Translations under genes and position numbers: made by a program
Shown: piece after piece, positions 1 to 7,104 of the stretch
Layout of the letters: every line of letters starts with the position of its first letter
How positions within the stretch are numbered: position 1 is the stretch's first letter
Assembly (NCBI GenBank): GCA_963977625.1
Contig: CAXBPX010000044.1
Location: 1-9,683 of the forward strand
DNA from: ZLKRG08 sp963977625
GTDB taxonomy: Bacteria; Actinomycetota; Actinomycetes; Nanopelagicales; Nanopelagicaceae
Direction of reading: 5' to 3'
DNA: 9,683 nt
The notes under the pieces: generated by a model
Databases searched by the model: none
Told to the model about the DNA's origin: nothing
Seen by the model: only the letters and a program-made list of their open reading frames with translations

Positions 1-1291
1 CATTGTTTGCTTGATCATTCTGCCAATAACCGCGCATCACGATTGGACCTTTTATTAAAACTTCACCATCGTCTGCAATACGAATTGAGTTTCCTGGAAT
101 TGGCTTTCCAACCGATCCCACTTTTTGTGCTTGCGTTAAATTAAGAGTGGCACCTGCGGTGGTTTCAGTTAATCCATAACCTTCTAAAACTCTAATGCCC
201 GCACCGCGATAGAAATGTCCCAAGCGACTGCCAAGTGCGGCGCCACCGCTAATAGCCGCTTCGACATTGCCACCTAATATGTGGCGAATTTTCTTATAAA
301 CCAGGGCATCAAAGAGCGCATGTTGTGCGATCAAAACTGGCGATACCCGACCGCTATCTTTGGCTTGGCTGTATTTAATTGCGATGGCAGCTGCTTTACG
401 GAAAATATTTCCTTTACCTGCGGCATCTGCCTTTGCTTCCGCACCATTAAATACTTTTTCAAATATGCGCGGAACCGCCAAGACGAAAGTTGGTTTAAAA
501 CTTGCTAGATCTTGCATTAAACGGCCTTGAACATCGGCGCAGTGAGCCATATGCAATCCAGCATAAACCGCGCCAATTTGCACCATGCGCCCAAATACGT
601 GCGCGACCGGTAAAAAGAGCAGAGTAGAACCATTTGGTTTTAAAAATAGATCCGCAGCACCATTAACCACGTTTCCGCATTCTGATAGAAAGTTTCCATG
701 TGTAAGTTGGACACCTTTTGGTTTTCCAGTTGTGCCAGAGGTGTAAATCAATGTTGCTAAAGATTGTGGCGTAATTGCATTACGACGATTTTCAATTTCA
801 TCGTTACTTATATGTGTTCCGGTACTTCGCAAAATTCCGATGGCATCTTCAGTGATGGTCCATACATGTTTGGTATGTCCAGGCAAGACACTCTGTGCTA
901 ATTCGCGATTAGTTGGAGTTTCGACAATTAAGCCAACTGCATGTGAGTCATTTAAAATCCAATCAATTTGTTCGGCAGAAGAGGTTTCATAAATTGGAAC
1001 TGAAACTGCGCCTGCATACCAAATCGCAAAATCAAGAACTGTCCATTCATATCTTGTGCGCGCCATGATTCCAACGCGATCACCAATTTGTATTCCTGCT
1101 GCCACTAAACCTTTGGCAGTTTCACGAACTTCGGTTTCAAATTCGCGTGCGGTAACTGGCGCCCATCCATCTCCGAGTGGTTTAGAGAGAATTACACGAG
1201 CTGGTTCGAACCAAGCACGATCTGCAACTAACTTGGTCAAATTTCCTTCAGTAGGGAAAGGGACAATTGCGGGAATAGTGATTTCGTTCAT
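1..1291 (-). CDS. fadD: Long-chain fatty-acid--CoA ligase (AMP-forming), 3' end outside window
   Basis: Adenylate-forming enzyme that activates a fatty acid with ATP and joins it to CoA, feeding lipid synthesis or beta-oxidation. The first 430 residues are visible, starting MNEITIPAIVPFPTEGN. The phosphate-binding signature YTSGTTGKPKGV begins at Y183, and the adenylation motif GYGLTETTA lies at residues 371-379. The visible end GYWQND matches the region just before the flexible C-terminal domain, so about 150-170 residues, including the catalytic lysine of the family, are missing beyond base 1. The ATG at 1291 is preferred because it gives a normal family N-terminus; no strong Shine-Dalgarno is visible. 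It is divergent from the SRPBCC gene across 47 bp. The closest family I recognise is FadD15-like long-chain ligase; chain-length specificity cannot be read from the sequence. Confidence 0.93.
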   Translation of the reverse strand, partial: MNEITIPAIVPFPTEGNLTKLVADRAWFEPARVILSKPLGDGWAPVTAREFETEVRETAKGLVAAGIQIGDRVGIMARTRYEWTVLDFAIWYAGAVSVPIYETSSAEQIDWILNDSHAVGLIVETPTNRELAQSVLPGHTKHVWTITEDAIGILRSTGTHISNDEIENRRNAITPQSLATLIYTSGTTGKPKGVQLTHGNFLSECGNVVNGAADLFLKPNGSTLLFLPVAHVFGRMVQIGAVYAGLHMAHCADVQGRLMQDLASFKPTFVLAVPRIFEKVFNGAEAKADAAGKGNIFRKAAAIAIKYSQAKDSGRVSPVLIAQHALFDALVYKKIRHILGGNVEAAISGGAALGSRLGHFYRGAGIRVLEGYGLTETTAGATLNLTQAQKVGSVGKPIPGNSIRIADDGEVLIKGPIVMRGYWQNDQANN

Positions 1292-1338
1292 GAAGCGAAC
1301 GCTAGCGGTCTAATGCTCACAAAGGTAGCCTTTGCCGC
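1292..1338. promoter_or_regulatory. Divergent promoter region between fadD-type ligase and SRPBCC gene
   Basis: This 47-bp gap must hold the start signals for both divergent genes. On the plus strand TCTAAT at 1309-1314 is a 5 of 6 match to a sigma-70-type -10 box, placing transcription start near 1321. No good -35 is seen; TTCATG at 1287-1292 is weak. An inverted repeat CAAAGG-TAG-CCTTTG (1320-1334) lies just upstream of the SRPBCC start and contains its only SD-like bases (AAAGG). Promoter assignment is inference from short motifs. Confidence 0.35.
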
Positions 1339-1764
1339 ATGAGTAGTTCAAAAATTCTGATAGAGGCCAGCGCTGATGAAGTCCGCAAGGTGCTCTTTGA
1401 TATCGCTAATTACCCAACCTGGTCACGCACAATAAAGGCAGCCAAGACCGAAAGTAGCGATGACCAAGGTCGTCCGTTGAAAATTCAATTAACTATTGAG
1501 GCCGGAATGCTGCGCGATAAGCCCACCCTGGAATACGACTGGTCCAACGCGCCAGAACGGGTTTCCTTTTCGCTGGTTGATGCAGATTTACTTACACAGA
1601 TGGATGGCACTTATATCGTCAAGTCGTTAGGTGATGACACCGAAGTAACTTACGAGTTGTCAACCGATGTATCCATGCCGGTTCCAAAGCCAATGTTAGA
1701 AGCAGCAGAGTTAGCAACTATTAAAGCTGCACTAGAAGAATTAAAAGAGAATATCGAGAATTAA
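1339..1764 (+). CDS. SRPBCC (START/Bet v1-like) family protein
   Basis: A 141-residue single-domain protein of the polyketide cyclase/SRPBCC type, a helix-grip fold that binds hydrophobic ligands in a cavity. The N-terminal strand and the segment FDIANYPTWSRTIKAAK (about residues 20-36) match the family pattern, and the C-terminus is a long helix (about 117-141), as expected. No signal peptide or membrane segment is seen, so it is cytosolic. It is 3 bp upstream of the ROK kinase and divergent from the acyl-CoA ligase. Mycobacterial TB16.3 (Rv2185c) sits beside fadD15 in a comparable arrangement (recalled, not searched), suggesting a lipid-related binding role. The ligand is unknown, and no catalytic residue can be assigned. 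Confidence 0.85.
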   Translation: MSSSKILIEASADEVRKVLFDIANYPTWSRTIKAAKTESSDDQGRPLKIQLTIEAGMLRDKPTLEYDWSNAPERVSFSLVDADLLTQMDGTYIVKSLGDDTEVTYELSTDVSMPVPKPMLEAAELATIKAALEELKENIEN

Positions 1765-1767
1765 TTA

Positions 1768-2712
1768 ATGGCGCTAACTATTGGAATTGATGTCGGCGGA
1801 ACAAAAGTTCTAGGTGGCGTAGTTGATGAAAGTGGCCAGATTCTAGAAAAGGCGCGACGCGATACTCCAAGACAAGGCGGTCAAGATTTAACTAAAACGA
1901 TTGCTGAAGTTGCCCTGGAACTTATGCAAAGTCATAAAGTTTCTGCAGTAGGTGTCTCTGCTGCAGGTTTTGTTTCTTCCGATCGCAAAACTATGTTAGC
2001 TACTCCAAATATTGCTGGATGGAATGGCGTTAATTTAGATGCGGAATTAACAAAATTAATTGGCATTGATGTAGTAATTGAAAATGATGGCAATGCGGCT
2101 GCTTGGGGCGAAGCCATTTTTGGAGCAGGACGTGGCCAAGCACATATGTTGTTATTAACAATTGGTACCGGAATTGGCGCGGGCATTGTTGTAGATGGCC
2201 AATTACATCGCGGTGCATTTGGTGTTGCCGCTGAAATTGGTCACATGCGAGTAGTTCCTGAAGGACATTTATGTGGTTGTGGCGCTAGAGGATGTTTCGA
2301 ACAATATGCATCGGGTAGTGGATTGATGCGCCATGTTCGAGAAGCGATTGCGGCTACGCCAGATATCGCACGAAATTTATTGGCACTTGGCGATGGCACG
2401 ATCGAAGGTTTAAAAGGCCATCACGTAACTGAAGCGGCCAGAGCAGGGGATGTAGTGGCTTTGGCTGCATTTAATACCACCGCACAATGGTTAGGCGCGG
2501 GGATCGCATCGCTATCTGTAATTTTAGATCCCGGAATTATCGTAATTGGTGGTGGCGTGATTGATGCGGGAGATATTTTGTTGGAACCAACTCGTGCCAA
2601 TATGGAACGAAAAATGCCATTTGCCGGCAAGCATCCCTATCCAAAGTTAGTTGCGGCAACGCTTGGCAATGATGCCGGCTTAGTTGGAGTTGCAGATTTA
2701 GCTAGACGTTAG
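1768..2712 (+). CDS. glk: ROK-family glucokinase
   Basis: Cytosolic sugar kinase, most likely phosphorylating glucose to glucose-6-phosphate with ATP. The 314-residue length is typical for actinobacterial ROK glucokinases. Visible motifs are the phosphate-binding loop IDVGGTK (residues 7-13), ENDGNAAAWGE (105-115) with the catalytic aspartate D107, the TIGTGIGAGI loop (131-140), and the ROK zinc motif with H159, C169, C171 and C176. No N-terminal helix-turn-helix is present, so this is a kinase and not a ROK repressor. It follows the SRPBCC gene by 3 bp and is probably co-transcribed and translationally coupled. Its stop overlaps that of the convergent oxidoreductase by 4 bp. Other hexoses or N-acyl sugars cannot be excluded as substrates. 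Confidence 0.9.
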   Translation: MALTIGIDVGGTKVLGGVVDESGQILEKARRDTPRQGGQDLTKTIAEVALELMQSHKVSAVGVSAAGFVSSDRKTMLATPNIAGWNGVNLDAELTKLIGIDVVIENDGNAAAWGEAIFGAGRGQAHMLLLTIGTGIGAGIVVDGQLHRGAFGVAAEIGHMRVVPEGHLCGCGARGCFEQYASGSGLMRHVREAIAATPDIARNLLALGDGTIEGLKGHHVTEAARAGDVVALAAFNTTAQWLGAGIASLSVILDPGIIVIGGGVIDAGDILLEPTRANMERKMPFAGKHPYPKLVAATLGNDAGLVGVADLARR

Positions 2713-3662
2713 TTTTCCATCGGGTATTTCAAGCCGATTTGGTTTCTAATCTCATCAAGTGTTTCCATAATTGAAATCGTTTCTGAAATTGGTAATAGTT
2801 CTGAATCTTTTTTGCCAGAGATTAACATTTTTTCAAAATAGATTGCTTGTTCGCGTAGTCCATGGCCACGATATTCATTTTTAAAATCAACGATTCTGCC
2901 ATCGTTATAAACCAAACGCATATCTGTGGGGCGATAGAAACTGGTGGCTAATTCCAAGCGAGCTTTAGTGCCGTTAATGCTAGCGGCAGTGGGAGTTTTC
3001 GCATTCATGACGGTATTGATAACTGCTTGACGACCACCGGCATATTCAAATATTGCGCTAGTTTGTAGGTCTACACCATTTTCAATTACTGATTTAGCAG
3101 TGATTTTTTCCGGACGACCGAACACCAAATATGTAAATGAAACCGGATAGATTCCCAAATCTAGCAGAGCGCCGCCTGCATAATTGGGATCAGTAAGTCG
3201 CTTGATAGACATCAAAGATTGTCCATGATCTGCTTGCACATTTAACACTTCGCCTAATTCGTGCATTAATTCGCGAACTTTTTGGATGTGCGGTAAATAT
3301 CGGGTCCACATCGCTTCCATTAACAATAAATTATTTTGCTTGGCTGCAGCAGCCATATCAATTGCTTGCGCTGCATTAATTGCAAATGGTTTTTCGCAAA
3401 GCACAGGTTTACCGGCATTTAGCGCCAAAATCGTATTTTCGGCATGAACTTGATGCGGTGTAGCAACATAAATCGCATCCACATCAGATGCCACCAACTC
3501 TTCGTAACTTCCAAATGGGTGAACTTCTTTGTCGAATTCTTTTGCTTTCTCTAATGATCTAGAACCGACGGCGCTTATTTTCATTTCAGTATGTGAGCGC
3601 ACATCAGCTGCAAATTCGTGCGCAATTCCGCCAGTGCCTAATATGCCCCATTTAATGCTCAT
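2709..3662 (-). CDS. Gfo/Idh/MocA-family NAD(P)-dependent oxidoreductase
   Basis: A 317-residue two-domain oxidoreductase. The N-terminal Rossmann fold begins IKWGILGTGGIAHEF (GxGxxA dinucleotide loop at about 9-14), followed by VDAIYVATPHQVHAE (61-75) and the family hallmark EKPF at 90-93, where K91 is the conserved lysine. The C-terminal domain contains GGALLDLGIYPV (163-174), the version with tyrosine in place of the usual histidine. That version is typical of the dihydrodiol dehydrogenase-like subgroup. Substrate is probably a sugar, polyol or cyclic diol but cannot be named. It is convergent with glk (4-bp stop overlap) and its ATG shares a CATG palindrome with the first possible start of the acyltransferase. 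No SD is obvious, so a leaderless or weakly initiated transcript is possible. Confidence 0.9.
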   Translation of the reverse strand: MSIKWGILGTGGIAHEFAADVRSHTEMKISAVGSRSLEKAKEFDKEVHPFGSYEELVASDVDAIYVATPHQVHAENTILALNAGKPVLCEKPFAINAAQAIDMAAAAKQNNLLLMEAMWTRYLPHIQKVRELMHELGEVLNVQADHGQSLMSIKRLTDPNYAGGALLDLGIYPVSFTYLVFGRPEKITAKSVIENGVDLQTSAIFEYAGGRQAVINTVMNAKTPTAASINGTKARLELATSFYRPTDMRLVYNDGRIVDFKNEYRGHGLREQAIYFEKMLISGKKDSELLPISETISIMETLDEIRNQIGLKYPMEN

Positions 3663-4383
3663 GGCTCATGGTGGCATACTTACGCCCGTGGCTGAGATAC
3701 CGTCAAAACTTCCATACGGAACGTTGCGCGCTTTCTTAACGCCAATCTTGTTAATTGCTTTTCGTCCAAAGGTAAAAGGTTTACGCCATGTGCCCGCGAC
3801 CGGGCCATGTATTTTGGCTAGCAACCACTTGTCATTTAGTGATTCGATTTTCATGCCGCTGGTCGTACCGCGCAAAGTTACTTATTTAGCTAAAGCAGAG
3901 TATTTCAATTCACCAGGCATCAAAGGATTTATTCAGAAGCTGACCTTTATTGCACTTGGGCAAGTGCCGGTAGATAGAAGCGGTGGTCGTAGATCAGAGG
4001 CGGCGCTGCTTACTGGACTTAAAATTTTGGCAGAAGGTGATTGCTTAGGTATTTATCCTGAAGGCACCAGATCACCTGATGGCCGGCTTTATAAAGGTCG
4101 CACCGGCATCGCGCGCTTGGCAATGGAATCTGGCGCACCGGTGATTCCAGTGGCCATGTTTAATACTCATGAAATACAACCAACTGGAAAATTGATTCCA
4201 AAGGTAAAACGAGTTCAGATGCAATTTGGCGAACCAATGTATTTCACTGGTGATTCCAGCGATATGAATACCTTGCGAGATGTAACTGATGAAATTATGC
4301 GCAAAATTCAAAGCATGACTGGCCAAGAGTATGTAGATATTTATGCCAGCAAGAAAAAATCTGAAGCTAACGAAGAAGATTAA
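3661..4383 (+). CDS. plsC: PlsC-type 1-acyl-sn-glycerol-3-phosphate acyltransferase
   Basis: Acyltransferase of the LPLAT family, expected to acylate lysophosphatidic acid to phosphatidic acid at the inner membrane face. Numbered from ATG 3661 (240 residues), it shows motif I NHLSFSD (H56 and D61, the catalytic HX4D pair), VPVDRSGGRR (102-111), motif III YPEGTRSPDG (132-141) and a VIPVA segment (161-165). A hydrophobic segment around residues 22-34 probably anchors it to the membrane. The start is uncertain. ATG 3661 overlaps the divergent start codon by 2 bp and has no SD. GTG 3688 (231 residues) follows CATACT (3675-3680) at a distance that would suit a leaderless transcript. TTG 3724 is a third option. 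Homology becomes recognisable only from about TLRAFLTPIL onward. Its stop overlaps the convergent nuclease gene within TTAA. Confidence 0.88.
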   Translation: MAHGGILTPVAEIPSKLPYGTLRAFLTPILLIAFRPKVKGLRHVPATGPCILASNHLSFSDSIFMPLVVPRKVTYLAKAEYFNSPGIKGFIQKLTFIALGQVPVDRSGGRRSEAALLTGLKILAEGDCLGIYPEGTRSPDGRLYKGRTGIARLAMESGAPVIPVAMFNTHEIQPTGKLIPKVKRVQMQFGEPMYFTGDSSDMNTLRDVTDEIMRKIQSMTGQEYVDIYASKKKSEANEED

Positions 4384-5042
4384 TCTAAAGCGTTTCGCGC
4401 TTTAAGAAATTTACAAGTTTGGCAATCCACGCCACTTGCCGGAATTTCACCTTCGAGCATAGAAATTAAATCTTCAACCAAGGCGCTAAAACGCGGAGTA
4501 TCGCGCGGAACTGGTACATATTTCTGGCGCACTTTAAAGCCATCTGCCTCTGCGTGATCTGGATTCCAGACTAATAGCCCCATCGAATCCACTCTTTGTC
4601 CATCTCCAACTGCGGGATTTTCAAGTGAGTATGCATAAGCTTCTAATTGGGGAGCGTAATGAGCGGCGCTATCTCGATCAGAATCACTTACTTTGCAATC
4701 AATAATTGCAAGTGAACCATCGCTATTTTCACCGAGCACATCATATTTTCCATAGAAACGCCAACGAGTTTCTTCGCCATTAATTTTAATTTTGGAGCTA
4801 TTTATAAATTGTCCCCATTTAGTAATAGTGCCATCGCCAAGAGCTGGGTCGATATCCCGCAATTTTGCGCCTTGAAATAGCTTTTCTTGCTGATCGGCCA
4901 AAGTAGAAACTAGTGGCATCACCATTGGCGCTTGCACTTTAAACCAATAAAAAATCCAGAGGCAGCGACGACAAGTTGATAATCCAAAAGTCAGATCTGA
5001 TGGACGAATCGTGGATCGGGTTGGCGTATCTGGTTTCTTCAT
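4380..5042 (-). CDS. Stand-alone PD-(D/E)XK (RecB/Cas4-like) nuclease-family protein
   Basis: A 220-residue protein with a RecB-type nuclease core: GKYDVLGE (98-105, candidate metal ligand D101), LAIIDCKVSD (111-120) giving the D115-x-K117 catalytic pair, and QLEAYAY (132-138) matching the QxxxY motif of the RecB/Cas4 branch. Cysteine pairs flank the core, C24/C27 (TCRRC) near the N-terminus and C207/C210 (CQTC) near the C-terminus. That layout resembles the iron-sulfur clamp of Cas4 and AddB nucleases, although C24/C27 as an N-terminal pair is not the usual 1+3 split. No helicase domain, cas gene or repair partner is adjacent. It overlaps the LysE-type exporter by ATGA, so it is co-translated as the last gene of the uraA unit. 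Role in DNA processing is inferred from fold only. Confidence 0.8.
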   Translation of the reverse strand: MKKPDTPTRSTIRPSDLTFGLSTCRRCLWIFYWFKVQAPMVMPLVSTLADQQEKLFQGAKLRDIDPALGDGTITKWGQFINSSKIKINGEETRWRFYGKYDVLGENSDGSLAIIDCKVSDSDRDSAAHYAPQLEAYAYSLENPAVGDGQRVDSMGLLVWNPDHAEADGFKVRQKYVPVPRDTPRFSALVEDLISMLEGEIPASGVDCQTCKFLKARNALD

Positions 5043-5683
5043 GTGCCCATTATCGCCTGGATAATTATTAAAACTCCCAAAAGAATCATCACACTGCCAC
5101 CACCTGCACGAAGTTTCTCTAACCGACCTTTATCTGAAGCTAACCATTCGCGCGCTTGTCCAGCAAGTAAGCCCCACATGCCATCACTAAGCAAAGCAAT
5201 AATGCAGAAAACCAAACCTAAAAACCAAAGCTGCCAAGTGATATGTCCGCGATCTCGATCTATAAATTGAGGACAGACTGCTGCATAAAAGACAATAGCT
5301 TTCGGATTTAAAACTCCAACTACAAAACCTTCACGCCAAGTTCGAAGTACTGTAGGTGCGCCGCCAGAAGTATCGGTCATTTCATCGGCATGCACTGCGC
5401 GTTTTCTAATTGCATCAAAACCTAAATACATTAAATAAAGTCCGCCGCCCCATTGGACCGCAATATAAGCAAGCTCACTGCGCTGCAGGATTGGACCTAT
5501 GCCAAGCGCAGTGAGCGTTGCCAATACAAACGAACCACTGACATTTCCAGTCGCGGTTGCCAACGCAATCTTCTTACCCCAACTAATTGCCCGTGCCACA
5601 ATAAAGAGCACGCTTGGACCAGGGGCCAAGATGATTAAGTAAGCTGCAATTACATATTCAAATAATCGCGACGGGATAACCAT
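5039..5683 (-). CDS. LysE/RhtB-family amino-acid exporter
   Basis: A 214-residue inner-membrane protein with about six hydrophobic segments, the normal size for this family. The N-terminal helix carries the hallmark PGP (21-23) in LIILAPGPSVLFIVARAIS. GGGLYLMYLGFDAIR (79-93) and VGVLNPKAIVFYAAVCPQF (122-140), with the conserved NPKA at 126-129, complete the family pattern. Likely exports an amino acid or related small metabolite by proton exchange; the substrate cannot be told. It starts 9 bp after the permease stop and overlaps the nuclease start by 4 bp, so it is the middle gene of a three-gene unit. Its ATG lies inside an 18-bp perfect palindrome and lacks a visible SD, so initiation may depend on coupling to the upstream gene. 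Confidence 0.9.
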   Translation of the reverse strand: MVIPSRLFEYVIAAYLIILAPGPSVLFIVARAISWGKKIALATATGNVSGSFVLATLTALGIGPILQRSELAYIAVQWGGGLYLMYLGFDAIRKRAVHADEMTDTSGGAPTVLRTWREGFVVGVLNPKAIVFYAAVCPQFIDRDRGHITWQLWFLGLVFCIIALLSDGMWGLLAGQAREWLASDKGRLEKLRAGGGSVMILLGVLIIIQAIMGT

Positions 5684-5692
5684 ATGGTTATC
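5675..5692. repeat. 18-bp perfect palindrome over the exporter start codon
   Basis: GATAACCATATGGTTATC is exactly self-complementary. It spans the ATG of the LysE-type gene (5681-5683) and ends just before the permease stop codon (5693-5695). As RNA it could fold back only with a strained loop; as DNA it is a plausible dimer-binding site. No function is established. Confidence 0.6.
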
Positions 5693-6949
5693 TTAACTGC
5701 GGGACTTACGAATTCCGTTCAGTACCAATGTGCCAAGCACCGCAACCAAAGTTGCATTGATGATGCCACTAAATGTGTACTTTCCAACGGTCCATGACAT
5801 ATCGGAAATACCGATAATCAGTGCAGAGGCAGCGATTAATAGATTCAGAGAATCTGTGAAATCTACCTTTGCATCAATCCAAATTCGTGCACCCAAAATA
5901 CCGATCATGCCAAATAGCGCAGTTCCAGCGCCACCAAGTGCGCCTACTGGAGTCGCGCTAAGAATGGCGCCAAATTTTGGAACCAGACCAAGCAGAATCG
6001 CGCCTACACCTGCAATCCAATATGCCGCAGTGGAATAAACGCGAGTAGCCGCCATTACGCCGATGTTCTCTGCATAAGTAGTGGTACCAGAACCGCCACC
6101 CATACCTGCAACAGTGGTTGCCAGACCATCTGCAAACAGCGCATCTCCCATTGCATCATCAAGATTTTTTCCAGTCATAGTTGCAACAGCTTTAACGTGT
6201 CCCACGTTTTCGGCAATTAAAACTAAAACCACTGGCAAAAAGAGCACGATGGCGCTTCCGGAGAAAGTTGGAGTTGTGAAATCTGGTAGCGCAAACCATT
6301 TAGCTGCTTTGACGCCGTCGAAATTTACATCTCCGCGAATTGCAGAGAATAAATAACCAATTGCAATTCCTAAGAAAATGCTAATGCGCGCCATGAATCC
6401 TTTTGAAAGCGCCGCAATTAATGCGATGGCACCTAGAGTCACGATTGCATCTAGTGGACCCTTAGTGAAATTACCTTTTGCAGCGCCAGCTAAATTCAAA
6501 CCAATCACCATCACAATTGTGCCGGTGACAACTGGTGGCAATAACCAATTGATCCAATTAGAACCTGCAGATTTAACTAGCAAACCTACAAGTGCCAGGA
6601 TCACACCAGTTACTACTACGCCACCGAGTGCCGCGCCGAAATCTTTATTAGCGCCCATCGCTCCAGCAATTGGTGCCAGAAATGCAAATGAAGATCCTAA
6701 ATAACTAGGAACGCGATTTTTAGTGATGACTAGAAATAGAAGTGTGCCAATTCCAGAGAAGAAGAGCGTGGTAGTTGGCGGGAAACCAGTAATGATTGGA
6801 ACTAAGAAAGTAGCGCCAAACATGGCAGCGATATGCTGCAAACCAACACCAATAGTGCGCGGCCAAGTTAAACGTTCATCGGTAGAAACAACTTCGCCAG
6901 ATGAGATTGATTTGCCATCCCCATGTAGCTTCCAACTTAAAAGAGACAT
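5693..6949 (-). CDS. uraA: Uracil/xanthine permease (NCS2/NAT family)
   Basis: Inner-membrane nucleobase:proton symporter of 418 residues, close to the usual length, with about 14 hydrophobic segments. GVGLQHIAAMFGATFLVPII (34-53) is the N-terminal UraA-type signature. LIAENVGHVKAV (244-255) contains E247, and TYAENIGVMAATR (291-303) contains E294 and fits the NAT signature [QEP]NxGxxxxT[RKG]. E247 and E294 sit where UraA has its substrate-binding glutamates. The ENxG form favours uracil over xanthine or urate, but specificity is inferred. The start at 6949 is supported by AAAGGA 5 nt upstream. It is the first gene of a unit with the exporter and nuclease, divergent from padR across a 186-bp region. 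Confidence 0.93.
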   Translation of the reverse strand: MSLLSWKLHGDGKSISSGEVVSTDERLTWPRTIGVGLQHIAAMFGATFLVPIITGFPPTTTLFFSGIGTLLFLVITKNRVPSYLGSSFAFLAPIAGAMGANKDFGAALGGVVVTGVILALVGLLVKSAGSNWINWLLPPVVTGTIVMVIGLNLAGAAKGNFTKGPLDAIVTLGAIALIAALSKGFMARISIFLGIAIGYLFSAIRGDVNFDGVKAAKWFALPDFTTPTFSGSAIVLFLPVVLVLIAENVGHVKAVATMTGKNLDDAMGDALFADGLATTVAGMGGGSGTTTYAENIGVMAATRVYSTAAYWIAGVGAILLGLVPKFGAILSATPVGALGGAGTALFGMIGILGARIWIDAKVDFTDSLNLLIAASALIIGISDMSWTVGKYTFSGIINATLVAVLGTLVLNGIRKSRS

Positions 6950-6960
6950 CGATGTCCTTT
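6945..6960 (-). promoter_or_regulatory. uraA ribosome binding site with start-codon palindrome
   Basis: Reading the minus strand, AAAGGA (6955-6960) is followed by CATCG and the ATG at 6949, a normal SD spacing that fixes the permease start. The start also sits in a 12-bp perfect palindrome GACATCGATGTC (6945-6956), which overlaps the last bases of the SD. Confidence 0.6.
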
Positions 6961-7032
6961 CGGGTAAGTGGGGAAGGACTTTGATAAAGCGTGATTAAGG
7001 GTAGGCGCAGGTGGCTAGGCTCACAGCGCTTC

Positions 7033-7055
7033 GCCACGCCTAAAAGTGGCTTTTT
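7033..7055 (+). terminator. Weak hairpin plus T-run upstream of padR
   Basis: GCCAC (7033-7037), an 8-nt loop, GTGGC (7046-7050), then TTTTT (7051-7055) has the form of a small intrinsic terminator on the plus strand. No gene reads into it from the left on that strand, so it could stop antisense or upstream transcription, attenuate a padR transcript, or be chance. The 5-bp stem is short. Confidence 0.3.
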
Positions 7056-7083
7056 GCCCATATATCGGGTTAAATTCCGTCTC

Positions 7084-7104
7084 GATATATCGATTCGATA
7101 TATC
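7084..7104. promoter_or_regulatory. Candidate PadR operator, 21-bp perfect inverted repeat
   Basis: Arms GATATATCGA (7084-7093) and TCGATATATC (7095-7104) are exact reverse complements around a single T, ending 31 bp before the padR ATG. The core 10-mer CGATATATCG occurs exactly at 7083-7092 and with one mismatch at 7096-7105 and at 7058-7067. Position, symmetry and the adjacent PadR-type gene suggest autoregulation of padR-ino1 and perhaps control of divergent uraA. The AT-rich core may also overlap a -10 element. Binding is inference. Confidence 0.6.

Noticed and set aside
281..508. 75-codon plus-strand frame inside the acyl-CoA ligase
   Set aside because: It lies antisense to a clear ligase coding sequence and shows no recognisable motif or SD.
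3529..3660. 44-codon N-terminal extension of the acyltransferase
   Set aside because: It would read antisense through the oxidoreductase Rossmann domain and its translation is unlike any PlsC N-terminus.
4380..5042. Evidence for a CRISPR-Cas or phage-defence locus around the Cas4-like nuclease
   Set aside because: No repeats, cas genes, helicase or toxin-type partner are present; neighbours are metabolite transporters.
5730..6998. Series of plus-strand reading frames of 90-108 codons opposite uraA
   Set aside because: They are shadows of the minus-strand permease; their low-complexity proline, threonine and alanine-rich translations have no domain character.
6957..7056. Riboswitch in the uraA leader
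   Set aside because: I could not match the leader to a purine, PRPP or other known aptamer core, and only small hairpins are seen.
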